64,000 nt of DNA from PGYR01 sp034670025 (GCA_034670025.1 JAXMOE010000001.1:186001-250000), one strand, 5' to 3'; counted from the first letter of the stretch, positions 45,171 through 54,214 are shown. The notes: generated by a model from the sequence alone, not told the origin. Numbers and translations are program-made.

Positions 45171-45206
45171 AAAAAAATAGGAGATTTTTTATTAATCTCC
45201 TATTTT
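45171..45206. terminator. Bidirectional terminator between the OmpA/TSP3 gene and hslO
   Basis: AAAATAGGAGATT (45174-45186) pairs over 13 bases with AATCTCCTATTTT (45194-45206), loop TTTTATT. It has flanking A on the left and T on the right, and serves both convergent genes. Confidence 0.85.
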
Positions 45207-45209
45207 GAT

Positions 45210-46118
45210 TTAATTGCTATTAGCTAATGTAATTTCTTTTAGCTTCAAAAAGTCTTCTTCTTCCAACTCATATTTACTGTTGCAATATTGGCAAATCAAC
45301 TCATTTTCGTTGTTTACTTCCATTTCAGTAATTACTTTATTTGAAAAAGTCATTAAGCTACTTATAAATTTCTCTTTCGAACATCTACAATAAAAATCAA
45401 CTTGAGTTGAATCCATCACTTTATAATCAAAAGGTAATATTTCAGAGATAATTTCTTCTGGCATTTTGTCCTGAGCTAAAAGCTCCGAAAATCTGTTTAA
45501 GTTTTCAAGATTATTTACAACTTCCTTCAAATCTTCTTCTGTTGCACCAGGAAGAGCTTGTATCATTATGCCACCAGAATTTGTAATATTACCATCATTA
45601 TCAATGGCAACATCAAGAATTACGGAAGTGGGTATCTGTTCTGATTGAGTAAAGTAGTAAGCAATGTCAGTAGATATATCTCCTTTGACAATCTCTATTA
45701 TTCCTTGAGTTGGTTCTGCCTTGTTATAAAGTACCTTGTTAACTTTCAGCAAACCTAAGCCAATGAAATCTGCATTTTCTACTGAAGCTACATCTATATT
45801 TTCATCTTGAACAGCATAACCTCTTACTTCACCTACTTTTAGTGCTTCAGCAAATATTTTTTTTACAAAACCATTACTATTAGTTTCCAAAGAGACTCTT
45901 TCTTCTCCCTTTAGGGTAGAAGCAATCATAGAAGTGGCAGAAAGCAGTTTTGCTAATAAAGATGCAGGAACAAAACCTAATTCATGTTTTCTTTGTGCAG
46001 CTATAGCAGTATTAGTATTTTTAATTGCAATAGCACGAATTTGTTTGTCATTTGCCAATACTCTTACGACTCTATCTCTGAGTTTCAACTCTCTTTTTAT
46101 ATCTTCTGCTGTTTTCAT
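45210..46118 (-). CDS. hslO: Redox-regulated chaperone Hsp33
   Basis: Hsp33 is a holdase chaperone switched on by oxidation. The 302-residue protein shows RVVRVLANDKQIRAIAIKNT near the start, GYAVQDENIDV, YYFTQSEQIPTSVILDV, GGIMIQALPGA, and the C-terminal zinc switch with four cysteines: CRC in FYCRCSKEKF and CQYC about 34 residues later. All four ligands are present, so the redox switch should work. Its start overlaps the end of the acyl-CoA dehydrogenase gene as ATGA. Confidence 0.95.
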   Translation of the reverse strand: MKTAEDIKRELKLRDRVVRVLANDKQIRAIAIKNTNTAIAAQRKHELGFVPASLLAKLLSATSMIASTLKGEERVSLETNSNGFVKKIFAEALKVGEVRGYAVQDENIDVASVENADFIGLGLLKVNKVLYNKAEPTQGIIEIVKGDISTDIAYYFTQSEQIPTSVILDVAIDNDGNITNSGGIMIQALPGATEEDLKEVVNNLENLNRFSELLAQDKMPEEIISEILPFDYKVMDSTQVDFYCRCSKEKFISSLMTFSNKVITEMEVNNENELICQYCNSKYELEEEDFLKLKEITLANSN

Positions 46119-47278
46119 TTGAATGCCGGAATACCTGTAATATGTTGACCTAAAATTAGGGTGTGTATATCGTGAGTTCCTTCGTACGTATAAACAGATT
46201 CCAAATTGTTTGCGTGTCTCATGATTGGGTATTCACTCAATATTCCATTAGCGCCATGTATTTCTCTAGCTATTCTGGCTGAATCCAATGCCATTTTAAC
46301 ATTGTTTCTTTTAGCAAATGATATATGTTCGGGTTTGAAATCTCCAGATTCCATTAATCGTCCTACTCTGTGTGCAATTAGCTGAGCTTTAGAAATTTCA
46401 TCAAACATCCAGACCAATTTATCTTGAACTAATTGAAATCCACCGATTGGTTTGTCAAACTGTATTCTTGATTTTGCATAGTTAATTGATGATTCATACA
46501 CTTGCATAGCCGCTCCAATTGTCCCATAGGCAATACCAAATCTAGCTTGAGTAAGACAGCTAAGTGGTCCTTTTAGTCCATTGATGTCTAATCTGTTTGA
46601 ATCTGGTACTTCTACATCTTGAAAAATTAATTCAGATGTAACTGATGCACGGAGCGAATGTTTATTTTTCATTTCAGGAGCAGAAAACCCTTTCATTCCC
46701 TTTTCTACTATAAAGCCAGTAACTCTACCATCAAATTTTGCCCAAACAACAGCAACATCAGCTAATGAACCATTAGTGATCCACATCTTTGCCCCATTTA
46801 GCAAATATCCGCCATCTATTTTTTTTGCATTAGTTAACATTCCTGATGGGTTTGAACCGTGGTCTGGTTCAGTTAATCCAAAACAACCTATTGCTTCACC
46901 AGTTGCTAATTTGGGTAACCATTCTTGTTTCTTTTCTTCAGTAGCGTAAGCTTCAATTGGGTACATTACCAAAGAATTTTGAACAGATGCAAATGAGCGG
47001 AGTCCACTATCACCACGTTCTAATTCTTGCATAGCCAAGCCATAAGTAGTGTAGTTTGCACCTGCACCACCATATTTTTCGGCTGTTTTAATTCCAAACA
47101 TACCCAAATCACCTAACTTCTGAACCATATCCATAGGGAATGTTCCATCCATGTAGTGTTTTTCGATAATTGGCATTACTTCATCGTCCACAAACTCACG
47201 TACAGTTTGTCTAACCATTAACTCTTCAGAGCTATATAGCTCATCAATTCTAAAAAAATCTGTTCCTTGAAATGACAT
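46115..47278 (-). CDS. Acyl-CoA dehydrogenase, glutaryl-CoA dehydrogenase-like
   Basis: This FAD enzyme of 387 residues opens alpha,beta double bonds in acyl-CoA. Family blocks are GCFGLTEPDHGSNPSGM, KMWITNGSLADVAVVWAKFDG, FGIAYGTIGAAM, and DKPIGGFQLVQDKLVWMF, with a final YTYEGTHDIHTLILGQHITGIPAF. That last segment carries the catalytic Glu and is typical of the glutaryl-CoA dehydrogenase branch, which both oxidises and decarboxylates. Whether this copy uses glutaryl-CoA or another acyl-CoA is not certain. It is first in a two-gene unit with hslO and divergent from nusA. Confidence 0.88.
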   Translation of the reverse strand: MSFQGTDFFRIDELYSSEELMVRQTVREFVDDEVMPIIEKHYMDGTFPMDMVQKLGDLGMFGIKTAEKYGGAGANYTTYGLAMQELERGDSGLRSFASVQNSLVMYPIEAYATEEKKQEWLPKLATGEAIGCFGLTEPDHGSNPSGMLTNAKKIDGGYLLNGAKMWITNGSLADVAVVWAKFDGRVTGFIVEKGMKGFSAPEMKNKHSLRASVTSELIFQDVEVPDSNRLDINGLKGPLSCLTQARFGIAYGTIGAAMQVYESSINYAKSRIQFDKPIGGFQLVQDKLVWMFDEISKAQLIAHRVGRLMESGDFKPEHISFAKRNNVKMALDSARIAREIHGANGILSEYPIMRHANNLESVYTYEGTHDIHTLILGQHITGIPAFK

Positions 47279-47358
47279 TTATTTTCTCTTTTAATTAGTA
47301 TTTTTACAAACATAACGAAAAAATAGTAAATGAATTTCAATATAATGAGCTAATTACA

Positions 47359-47388
47359 TTGTTCGTTATATAAATTTTCGTATTTTTG
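47359..47388 (+). promoter_or_regulatory. Bacteroidetes-type promoter of nusA
   Basis: TTG at 47359-47361, exactly 19 bases, then TATTTTTG at 47381-47388, a full TAnnTTTG match. Predicted transcription start is near 47394-47396, giving a leader of about 35 bases. Confidence 0.6.
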
Positions 47389-47399
47389 TAATACATTGT

Positions 47400-47421
47400 T
47401 GGGCCAAAGAGCCCATTTTTT
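47400..47421 (+). promoter_or_regulatory. Terminator-like hairpin in the nusA 5' leader
   Basis: TGGGC (47400-47404) pairs with GCCCA (47411-47415) around CAAAGA and is followed by six T. It lies between the predicted transcription start and the nusA ATG. No rightward gene ends here, so it may be an attenuator or a 5'-protecting hairpin. Confidence 0.5.
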
Positions 47422-47429
47422 ATTTATTA

Positions 47430-48965
47430 ATGGTAATTCGAGAAATGGCAAGAAAAAAAGCCAAACATACAATTGATAAGAAAATGATCATAGAAGCTTT
47501 TGCTGATATGGCCAAAACTAAGAATATTGATAGAGACCTATTGCAAGGTGTATTGGAAGAGACGTTGTCCATGATAGTGCGTAAAAAGTACGGAATGGAA
47601 GCAAATTTTGATATTATCGTAAATATGCAACAAGGTGATATAGAAATTTATATGATGCGTGATGTAGTGGAAGAGGTGGAAGATCCAGAATTAGAAATAA
47701 GTATGGAACAAGCTAATTTGCACGCGCAAGAGGGTGAAGAATATGAGCCAGGCGAAGAGTTTATCGAAGAGATTACTCTTGATAATTTGGCTGATAACTT
47801 TGGTAGAAGACTAATTGCCTTAGCTTCTCAAAACCTAAATCAGAAAATTAGAGATATTGAAAAAGACCAAATTTATAACGAATACGTTAATAAAATTGGT
47901 GATATAATTATTGGTGAAATTTATCAAGTAAGAAGAAACGACATTCTTGTTCTGCACAATAAGGTGGAAGTAAGAATGCCGAGAGATGAACAAATTCATG
48001 GTGAATCTTACAGATATAAGAAAAATCAAACTATCAAAGCTGTAATAAAGGACGTTAGACGTTCTTCTCATGGTGGTCACCCTGATATTATTATCTCTCG
48101 TGCTTCCAAAGAATACTTATCTAGATTATTTGAGGTAGAAATACCAGAAATATATGACGGAATTATTCAGATTAAGGCAATTGAAAGAGAAGCTGGTGAA
48201 AGATCAAAAGTAGCAGTAATGTCATTTGATGACAGGGTTGACCCAGTTGGTGCCTGTGTTGGGATGAAAGGTATTAGGATTCACTCAATAGTAAGAGAAC
48301 TGAATAACGAAAATATCGATTTGATTGAGTGGTCGGACAACGACGCAGAGTACATCAAACGTGCACTTTCACCTGCTAAGATTAAGGAAGTCCAAATTGA
48401 CGAAGAGACTAGAACTGCTAGTATTGTAGTTCCTGATGATCAAGTTAGTTTTGCTATAGGTAAGAGTGGTCAGAACGTTAGATTAGCATCTAAAATTACT
48501 GGTTATAATATTACCCTCATCAAAGAAGGCGGCGAGGACATTGACCTTGATGAATTTAAAGTTGAATTTGGTGAAGAGTTATATGAAGAGTTAGTATCTA
48601 TGAAAATAGAGACTGCTAGAGAATTCTTAGAAACTGCACCAGAAGAGTTACTCGAAATTGAAGAAATGAGCAAAGAAATGCTTTTAGAGCTTAGACAGAT
48701 AATTCTTATTGAATTTGATGAAAGAGAAAGTAAAGATATGATTGCACGAATTCAAAATGCTCAGATTGGTTATATCAAAGAAGAAGAGTCTGAAATTAAA
48801 GTTGATGATGTAGTTGAATCTGCTGTCGAAACTGAGACCGAGACTGTTGTTGAAACAGAAACTACAGAAGAGTCGTCAGAAACTGAAGAAGTAGCTGAAA
48901 AAGTAGTTACTCCAGAAGAGACAACATCGCCAGAAGAAGAAAGTTCTTCGACTGACGAAAAATAG
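47430..48965 (+). CDS. nusA: Transcription termination/antitermination factor NusA
   Basis: NusA binds RNA polymerase and controls pausing, termination and antitermination. The 511-residue protein has the N-terminal polymerase-binding domain (EETLSMIVRKKYG), an S1 domain (about 140-205: GEIYQVRRNDILVLHN), two KH domains (DPVGACVGMKGIRI; SFAIGKSGQNVRLASKITGY), a helical region (FLETAPEELLEIEEM) and a Glu/Thr-rich tail. The ATG at 47430 gives MVIREMARKKAK; the ATG at 47445 is an alternative. rimP, which usually precedes nusA, is absent. It begins the nusA-infB-rbfA-truB-ribF-rpsO-pnp series. Confidence 0.95.
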   Translation: MVIREMARKKAKHTIDKKMIIEAFADMAKTKNIDRDLLQGVLEETLSMIVRKKYGMEANFDIIVNMQQGDIEIYMMRDVVEEVEDPELEISMEQANLHAQEGEEYEPGEEFIEEITLDNLADNFGRRLIALASQNLNQKIRDIEKDQIYNEYVNKIGDIIIGEIYQVRRNDILVLHNKVEVRMPRDEQIHGESYRYKKNQTIKAVIKDVRRSSHGGHPDIIISRASKEYLSRLFEVEIPEIYDGIIQIKAIEREAGERSKVAVMSFDDRVDPVGACVGMKGIRIHSIVRELNNENIDLIEWSDNDAEYIKRALSPAKIKEVQIDEETRTASIVVPDDQVSFAIGKSGQNVRLASKITGYNITLIKEGGEDIDLDEFKVEFGEELYEELVSMKIETAREFLETAPEELLEIEEMSKEMLLELRQIILIEFDERESKDMIARIQNAQIGYIKEEESEIKVDDVVESAVETETETVVETETTEESSETEEVAEKVVTPEETTSPEEESSSTDEK

Positions 48966-49039
48966 TATTTGTATTATCTGTTTTGTTAATAAGATAATAG
49001 ATTAAGAAAAAGAATTAGAATTAAATAAAGCACGAATTT

Positions 49040-51697
49040 ATGGCTGTGAAAAAAATTAGATTATTTAAGATTGCTTCCGAAATTAATATCGGAAAAGAGA
49101 CTATTGTCGAGTATTTGCAATCTAAAGGGCACGATATCCAAAACAAACCAACTTCTATTTTGACGGAAGAGATGGTGGATGCTGTGCACGATAAATTCAA
49201 AAAGGAAATGCAAGCAGCCGAAAGTCAAAGAAAAAAAATAAAGAAGCATAAAGATATTCGCGAAGAGACTAAACAATTAGTTGAAGATAGAAAGAAAGAG
49301 CGTGAAGATCAAAAACAGGCTGAAGAAGAGAAAGTAGCAAAAGTAGAAGAAGAAGCTCAGCAAAATGAAGAAGCTGAAGCTGAGACAGTTGAAACTAAAA
49401 CTGAGTCTTCTGAGATTTTAGAAACGGAAGAAGAAGTTGCTGAAACTGTAGCTGAAGAAAGTTCAGTAGAAAAAGAAGATAGTAGCCAACCCGAACCTGA
49501 AGTTGAAAAAGCTGTTGAGCCAAATGCTGAAAAAGCTAAGAAGGAAGAAAGCAAACCAAAAGCTGTCAAAGAAGAAGCCGCTGATGAGATAAAGGGGTTA
49601 AAAGTTGTTGGCAAAATTGAAATTAAAACTGAACCAAAACGCAAGAAAAGTAGAAAGAAAAAAACTGATGAAGGTTCGGATAGCAATAAGAAGAAAAGAA
49701 AACCACGCGAAATTAATATTAGTGCTTCTGCTAACAAAGACTCTAAGAAGCCAAGTTCTAGAAGAAAGAAAAAGTCGATAAGAGATTCGATATCAGAAGA
49801 AGATGTTCAGAAGGCAATCAAGAAAACGCTTGCTGGAATGGAAGATTCGAGTGGTAGTGCAAGACAAAAAACTAGATCGAAGAAAAAAACTGAAAGACAA
49901 GAAAAAGAACAAGTCGCAGAAGAACAAAGAGCAATAGAAGCTCAGACTCTGAAACTTACGGAATACGTAACAACTTCCGATTTGAGTGAACAGATGGGAA
50001 TTGACCTCAATGAAGTAATAGTTAAATGTATGGAACTTGGGTTGATGGTAACAATCAACCAAAGATTGGATAAAGATACTATTACTGTAATTGCGGATGA
50101 TTATGGCTTTGAAGTAGAATTCGTTGATGAACAAACTTTAGAAGCAATTGAAGATATTCCAGACAAAGAAGAAGATTTGAAACCACGCCCACCAATTGTA
50201 ACAATTATGGGTCACGTTGATCACGGTAAAACTTCACTTCTTGATTATATAAGAAGCGCAAATGTTGTAGCTGGTGAGTCAGGTGGAATTACTCAGCACA
50301 TTGGTGCTTATATGGTTGAGTCGGAAAATAAGAAAAGAGTAACATTCTTAGATACTCCTGGTCACGAGGCATTTACTGCTATGCGTGCCAGAGGTGCTCA
50401 AGTTACAGATATAGTTGTGCTTGTTGTAGCTGCTGACGATGATGTGATGCCTCAGACTAAAGAGGCAATTTCTCATGCAAAAGCTGCTGACGTACCGATT
50501 GTAGTAGCTATAAACAAAATGGATAAGCCAGCTGCAAACCCAGATAGAGTAATGCAACAGCTTTCTGAAGAAGGAGTATTGGTTGAAGATTGGGGTGGTA
50601 AATACCAAACTGCCAAAATTTCAGCTAAGACTGGTGATGGTATTGATTCATTGCTGGAGAAAATTTCATTAGAAGCAGAGCTGTTAGATCTTAAAGCAAA
50701 TCCTGATAGGGTTGCTCGTGGTACTGTTGTTGAAGCACACTTAGACAAAGGTTTAGGACCTGTGGCTACAGTAGTAGTTCAAAAAGGTACACTTAAGCAG
50801 GGTGATTCGTTTATCGCTGGTACAGTATGGGGTAGAGTTAGGGCTATGTTTGACGAAAGAGACAAGAATGTAAATGACATTGGTCCTTCGCAACCAGTTA
50901 AATTAATCGGTTTCAATAGTCTTCCTTCTGCAGGCGATGTGTTTATGGTTGTAAACTCTGATACGGAAGCAAGAAATGTTGCATCAGAAAGAAATGCTCT
51001 GAAAAGAGAGCAAGAAATGCGTCAGGTTAGACATACTACTTTAGATGATATATCGAACCAAATTCAGATTGGTGGTGTTGAGATATTGAACATAATATTG
51101 AAAGCTGATGTTTCTGGTTCTTTGGAAGCACTTTCTGACTCATTACAAAAGCTTTCGAGAAATGAAGTAAGGATTAATATCCTTCACAAAGGTGTTGGTG
51201 CTGTAACTGAAAACGATGTAAATTTAGCAATAGCATCTGGTGCTATCGTTATTGGTTTCCACGTTAATGTGCCTCCTGCAATTGAAATACTTGCGAAAGA
51301 TGAAGATGTAGAAATTAGAAATTATGATATTATTTATGATTGTATAAATGATATTACTCAAGCGTTAGAAGGTATGCTTAAACCAGAATTTAAGGAAGAA
51401 GTTACTGCTAATGTTGAAGTAAGACAAATGTTCAAAATTAGTAGAATGGGTACTATTGCTGGTTCTTACGTTCTCGATGGTAAGATTTCTAAATCAGACA
51501 ATGTCAGAGTATTGAGAAATGGATTACCTGTATTTGATGGTAAAATTAAATCTCTGAAACGTGAGAAAGATGATGTAAGAGAAGTTAAGTCTAAGTTTGA
51601 GTGTGGTATAATGCTCGAAGGATTTAATGATTATATCATTGGTGATATTTTGGAAGCTTATAAGGAAGTAGAAGTAAAACGTAAATTTAAAGATTAA
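49040..51697 (+). CDS. infB: Translation initiation factor IF-2
   Basis: IF-2 is the GTPase that brings initiator tRNA to the ribosome. The 885-residue protein starts with a small IF2_N domain (KIASEINIGKETIVEYLQSKG), then about 280 residues of low-complexity Lys/Glu/Ala sequence, and a second N-domain (TTSDLSEQMGIDLNEVIVKC). The G domain follows with GHVDHGKTSLLDYI, DTPGHEAFTAMRARG and NKMDKP, then domains II-IV (MFKISRMGTIAGSYVLDG). It follows nusA by 74 bases, the usual order. Confidence 0.97.
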   Translation: MAVKKIRLFKIASEINIGKETIVEYLQSKGHDIQNKPTSILTEEMVDAVHDKFKKEMQAAESQRKKIKKHKDIREETKQLVEDRKKEREDQKQAEEEKVAKVEEEAQQNEEAEAETVETKTESSEILETEEEVAETVAEESSVEKEDSSQPEPEVEKAVEPNAEKAKKEESKPKAVKEEAADEIKGLKVVGKIEIKTEPKRKKSRKKKTDEGSDSNKKKRKPREINISASANKDSKKPSSRRKKKSIRDSISEEDVQKAIKKTLAGMEDSSGSARQKTRSKKKTERQEKEQVAEEQRAIEAQTLKLTEYVTTSDLSEQMGIDLNEVIVKCMELGLMVTINQRLDKDTITVIADDYGFEVEFVDEQTLEAIEDIPDKEEDLKPRPPIVTIMGHVDHGKTSLLDYIRSANVVAGESGGITQHIGAYMVESENKKRVTFLDTPGHEAFTAMRARGAQVTDIVVLVVAADDDVMPQTKEAISHAKAADVPIVVAINKMDKPAANPDRVMQQLSEEGVLVEDWGGKYQTAKISAKTGDGIDSLLEKISLEAELLDLKANPDRVARGTVVEAHLDKGLGPVATVVVQKGTLKQGDSFIAGTVWGRVRAMFDERDKNVNDIGPSQPVKLIGFNSLPSAGDVFMVVNSDTEARNVASERNALKREQEMRQVRHTTLDDISNQIQIGGVEILNIILKADVSGSLEALSDSLQKLSRNEVRINILHKGVGAVTENDVNLAIASGAIVIGFHVNVPPAIEILAKDEDVEIRNYDIIYDCINDITQALEGMLKPEFKEEVTANVEVRQMFKISRMGTIAGSYVLDGKISKSDNVRVLRNGLPVFDGKIKSLKREKDDVREVKSKFECGIMLEGFNDYIIGDILEAYKEVEVKRKFKD

Positions 51698-51699
51698 TC

Positions 51700-52041
51700 A
51701 TGTCACTAAGAACAGAAAAAGTAGCTAGTTTGATCAAAGAAATTGTTTCAAAACCAATTTCTGATTTAGCTATTCAAAATAAAGCAGGTATGGGAACAGT
51801 TACATCTGTGAATGTCGCACCTGATTTACAGTTGGTTAAGATTAACATTAGCTGTTTTGCTGGTAAAACTACTCCCGAGGATTTTGTGAAATTCTTAGAC
51901 AATAATAAATATATTATAAAGGATTTGATTGCCAAAGAAGCAAATTTGAGATTTGTTCCAGAAGTCAAATTCTACTTAGATGACACATTAGACCAAATGG
52001 ATAAAATACAGAATATTTTAGATAAGAGTAGAAAATCATAG
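51700..52041 (+). CDS. rbfA: Ribosome-binding factor A
   Basis: RbfA helps 16S rRNA maturation in the small subunit. The 113-residue protein has RTEKVASLIKEIVSKPISDL, VTSVNVAPDLQLVKINISCF, and the final LRFVPEVKFYLDDTLDQMDKI, all typical. It begins two bases after infB and stops directly before the truB ATG, so translation is probably coupled. Confidence 0.95.
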   Translation: MSLRTEKVASLIKEIVSKPISDLAIQNKAGMGTVTSVNVAPDLQLVKINISCFAGKTTPEDFVKFLDNNKYIIKDLIAKEANLRFVPEVKFYLDDTLDQMDKIQNILDKSRKS

Positions 52042-52770
52042 ATGCTGTTCATAAAGAAAGACACTAAGATTAGTAAAGAAGAAATTCAGAAAGAAGCCCA
52101 AGAAAATGGGCTTTTTTTATATATAGATAAAGAGCAAGATTGGACTTCACACGACGTAGTAGCTAAGTTGAGAGGTATGCTCAAGATTAAGAAAATAGGG
52201 CACTCTGGAACTTTAGACCCTATGGCAACTGGGCTTCTGATTATAGCAGTTGGCAGGGGAGCAACAAAGCAAATATCCTCACTCCAAGCTATGAGCAAAG
52301 AATATGTGGCTACTATGAAAATTGGGGCAACCACTAAAACTGATGACGCTGAGGCTGAAGAAATGAATATTACAGATATAGGTAATGTTTCTGATGAAGA
52401 TGTGAATGAAGCATTCAAAAATATGCAAGGTAAAATCAGTCAAACTCCTCCCATTTATTCTGCCAAAAAGATAAAAGGTCAGAAACTTTATCAATTGGCT
52501 CGCAAGAATATTGAAGTTGAAATAGAGCCCGTAGAAGTGGAATTATACATAAATGAGGTCACTAAAATTGATTTCCCGTTTATTGATTTCGATGTACATT
52601 GCTCCAAAGGTACTTACATAAGAGCAATAGCACGCGATATTGGGAAAGATTTAGGTGTGGGTGGATATCTCACTGGTTTAAGACGCACATTGATTGAACA
52701 ACACAGCGTAGAGGATGCTCTTACTTTAACAGAATTACAAACAATGCTTGATGAAAATGAAAGTATATAG
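52042..52770 (+). CDS. truB: tRNA pseudouridine-55 synthase
   Basis: TruB makes pseudouridine 55 in the T loop of tRNAs. The 242-residue protein has WTSHDVVAKLRG, the catalytic IGHSGTLDPMATGLL with its Asp, YVATMKIGATTKTDDAE, QTPPIYSAKKIKGQKLYQLAR, and CSKGTYIRAIARDIG. The C-terminal PUA domain of longer homologues is missing, as is common in shorter forms. The ATG follows the rbfA stop with no gap, and its end overlaps ribF. Confidence 0.95.
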   Translation: MLFIKKDTKISKEEIQKEAQENGLFLYIDKEQDWTSHDVVAKLRGMLKIKKIGHSGTLDPMATGLLIIAVGRGATKQISSLQAMSKEYVATMKIGATTKTDDAEAEEMNITDIGNVSDEDVNEAFKNMQGKISQTPPIYSAKKIKGQKLYQLARKNIEVEIEPVEVELYINEVTKIDFPFIDFDVHCSKGTYIRAIARDIGKDLGVGGYLTGLRRTLIEQHSVEDALTLTELQTMLDENESI

Positions 52771-53698
52771 AGATTTTGATAATATAGATTTCAATCAGAA
52801 TACCGTACTTACTATTGGTACTTTCGACGGTGTTCACAGAGGTCACAAGACCGTTCTTAATAGGTTGAATGAAATTGCTCATGAGAATGACTTGCGTTCG
52901 GTAGTAATGACTATGGATCCGCATCCTCAGATAGTTTTGCAAAAGAGTGGCAGAAAGCCAATTTCTCTACTTACTAATATTAATGAACGAGTGTCTGAGT
53001 TCAGGAAAGCTGAGATTGATGCCTGTGTAGTTATGACTTTCTCTTATGAGTTTTCACAAATACCGGCCGAGGAATTTATACGTGATTATTTGGTAAAAAA
53101 AGTAGGGCTTAAGAAAATACTAATCGGGTATGACCACATGTTTGGAAAGGACAGAGATGGTGACCAATCACTTTTGGAAAAGTTAGGTGAGGAATTAGGC
53201 TTCACAGTAGAACGATTAGAGCCAATGCAAGATGATGACGTAATTATATCAAGTACAAAAATTAGAAAAGCTCTTATAAAAGGTGAGATTGAACAAGCCA
53301 ATGAAATGCTAGGATATGAATACAAACTGCAAGGTACAGTTGTTCATGGTGACAATAGAGGTAAGGATTTAGGATTTCCCACTGCCAATATACTACCTCC
53401 AAACATAAGTAAACTTGTTCCTGGCAATGGTGTATATATAGTTTCTGCAGAAATTAACGGAAAGAGTTATTATGGAATGACGAATGTAGGAACAAGACCT
53501 ACTTTCCACGATGCGGATGCAAGAAATATAGAAGTACACTTCCTTGATTTAGATAAAGATTTGTATGATAGAGAAATCACAATTCAGTTTTTGAAGTTTA
53601 TTCGTAACGAAAAAAAGTTCAATGGGGCAGATGAATTGGTTACTCAAATCAATAAAGATAAGCAAATAGCAATAAAGTACATAAACAGTTTAAAATAA
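52751..53698 (+). CDS. ribF: Bifunctional riboflavin kinase/FMN adenylyltransferase
   Basis: RibF turns riboflavin into FMN and then FAD. The N-terminal adenylyltransferase part has LTIGTFDGVHRGHKTVL and ILIGYDHMFGKDRDG, then IISSTKIRKALIKGEIEQANEMLGY. The C-terminal kinase has GTVVHGDNRGKDLGFPTANI and GVYIVSAEINGKSYYGMTNVGTRP, cut here to its two key blocks. At about 315 residues it is full length. The ATG at 52751 is chosen over the TTG at 52748; both overlap the truB end by about 20 bases. Confidence 0.95.
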   Translation: MKMKVYRDFDNIDFNQNTVLTIGTFDGVHRGHKTVLNRLNEIAHENDLRSVVMTMDPHPQIVLQKSGRKPISLLTNINERVSEFRKAEIDACVVMTFSYEFSQIPAEEFIRDYLVKKVGLKKILIGYDHMFGKDRDGDQSLLEKLGEELGFTVERLEPMQDDDVIISSTKIRKALIKGEIEQANEMLGYEYKLQGTVVHGDNRGKDLGFPTANILPPNISKLVPGNGVYIVSAEINGKSYYGMTNVGTRPTFHDADARNIEVHFLDLDKDLYDREITIQFLKFIRNEKKFNGADELVTQINKDKQIAIKYINSLK

Positions 53699-53700
53699 AT

Positions 53701-53731
53701 TTTATATAATCAAATTAAATACTTAATTTTG
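53701..53731 (+). promoter_or_regulatory. Possible internal promoter for rpsO
   Basis: TTTA at 53701-53704, 19 bases, then TAATTTTG at 53724-53731, an exact TAnnTTTG with one mismatch in the upstream TTTG. It would give rpsO-pnp its own transcript. Confidence 0.4.
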
Positions 53732-53768
53732 TGTTTATTATAAAATCGGAAATCGGAGAGTTTAGAGT

Positions 53769-54035
53769 ATGGTTACTCAAGAAACAAAAGCAATGATTGT
53801 TAAAAAGTATGGTGATTCACCAACTGATTCTGGAAAGCCAGAAGTACAGGTTGCTTTATTAACAGCACGTATCATTGATTTAACAGAACATATTAAAGTT
53901 AATAAGAAAGACGTTCACTCTAGAAGAGGACTAATCAGCTTAGTAAACAAGAGAAGAACTCTGCTGAACTATCTTTCGAACAAAGATATTACAAGATATC
54001 GTACTATCATTGGCGAATTGAATCTAAGAAAATAA
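53769..54035 (+). CDS. rpsO: 30S ribosomal protein S15
   Basis: S15 binds the central domain of 16S rRNA and is a primary assembly protein. The 88-residue length is normal; it has DSGKPEVQVALLTARI, LTEHIKVNKKDVHSRRGL, LVNKRRTLLNYLSNKD, and RYRTIIGELNLRK at the end. GGAGAG lies before the ATG. Two hairpins separate it from pnp, an arrangement known in E. coli to control pnp expression. Confidence 0.96.
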   Translation: MVTQETKAMIVKKYGDSPTDSGKPEVQVALLTARIIDLTEHIKVNKKDVHSRRGLISLVNKRRTLLNYLSNKDITRYRTIIGELNLRK

Positions 54036-54039
54036 TATT

Positions 54040-54071
54040 ACAAGAAAACGGCCTCAAAGCCGTTTTCTTGT
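54040..54071 (+). terminator. 13-pair hairpin after rpsO, without U tail
   Basis: ACAAGAAAACGGC (54040-54052) pairs perfectly with GCCGTTTTCTTGT (54059-54071) around CTCAAA. The T residues are inside the stem and no T run follows, so it may work as an RNA-processing or stabilising hairpin rather than a full terminator. Confidence 0.65.
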
Positions 54072-54089
54072 ATAATGATAATATTACTT

Positions 54090-54191
54090 GCAGGTCATGT
54101 ATATGAATACTCTGAATTTAGTAAAGCGTTCCTATTTGGTGGGAATTCTTTCTTAAGTTCAGAACTCGACATATACCGCCTGCTTTTTTTT
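54090..54191 (+). ncRNA. Long imperfect hairpin with T tail between rpsO and pnp
   Basis: Five nested stems stack in order. GCAGG (54090-54094) pairs with CCTGC (54179-54183), GTATATG (54099-54105) with CATATAC (54170-54176), and CTGAATTT (54112-54119) with AAGTTCAG (54155-54162). AAAG (54123-54126) pairs with CTTT (54148-54151), and GTTCC (54128-54132) with GGAAT (54142-54146), leaving a nine-base loop. Eight T follow at 54184-54191. The pnp ATG lies 23 bases on. It could be an attenuator, a pnp autoregulatory leader or a small RNA. Confidence 0.6.
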
Positions 54192-54214
54192 AATTAAATA
54201 ATAGGTGTTTAATA

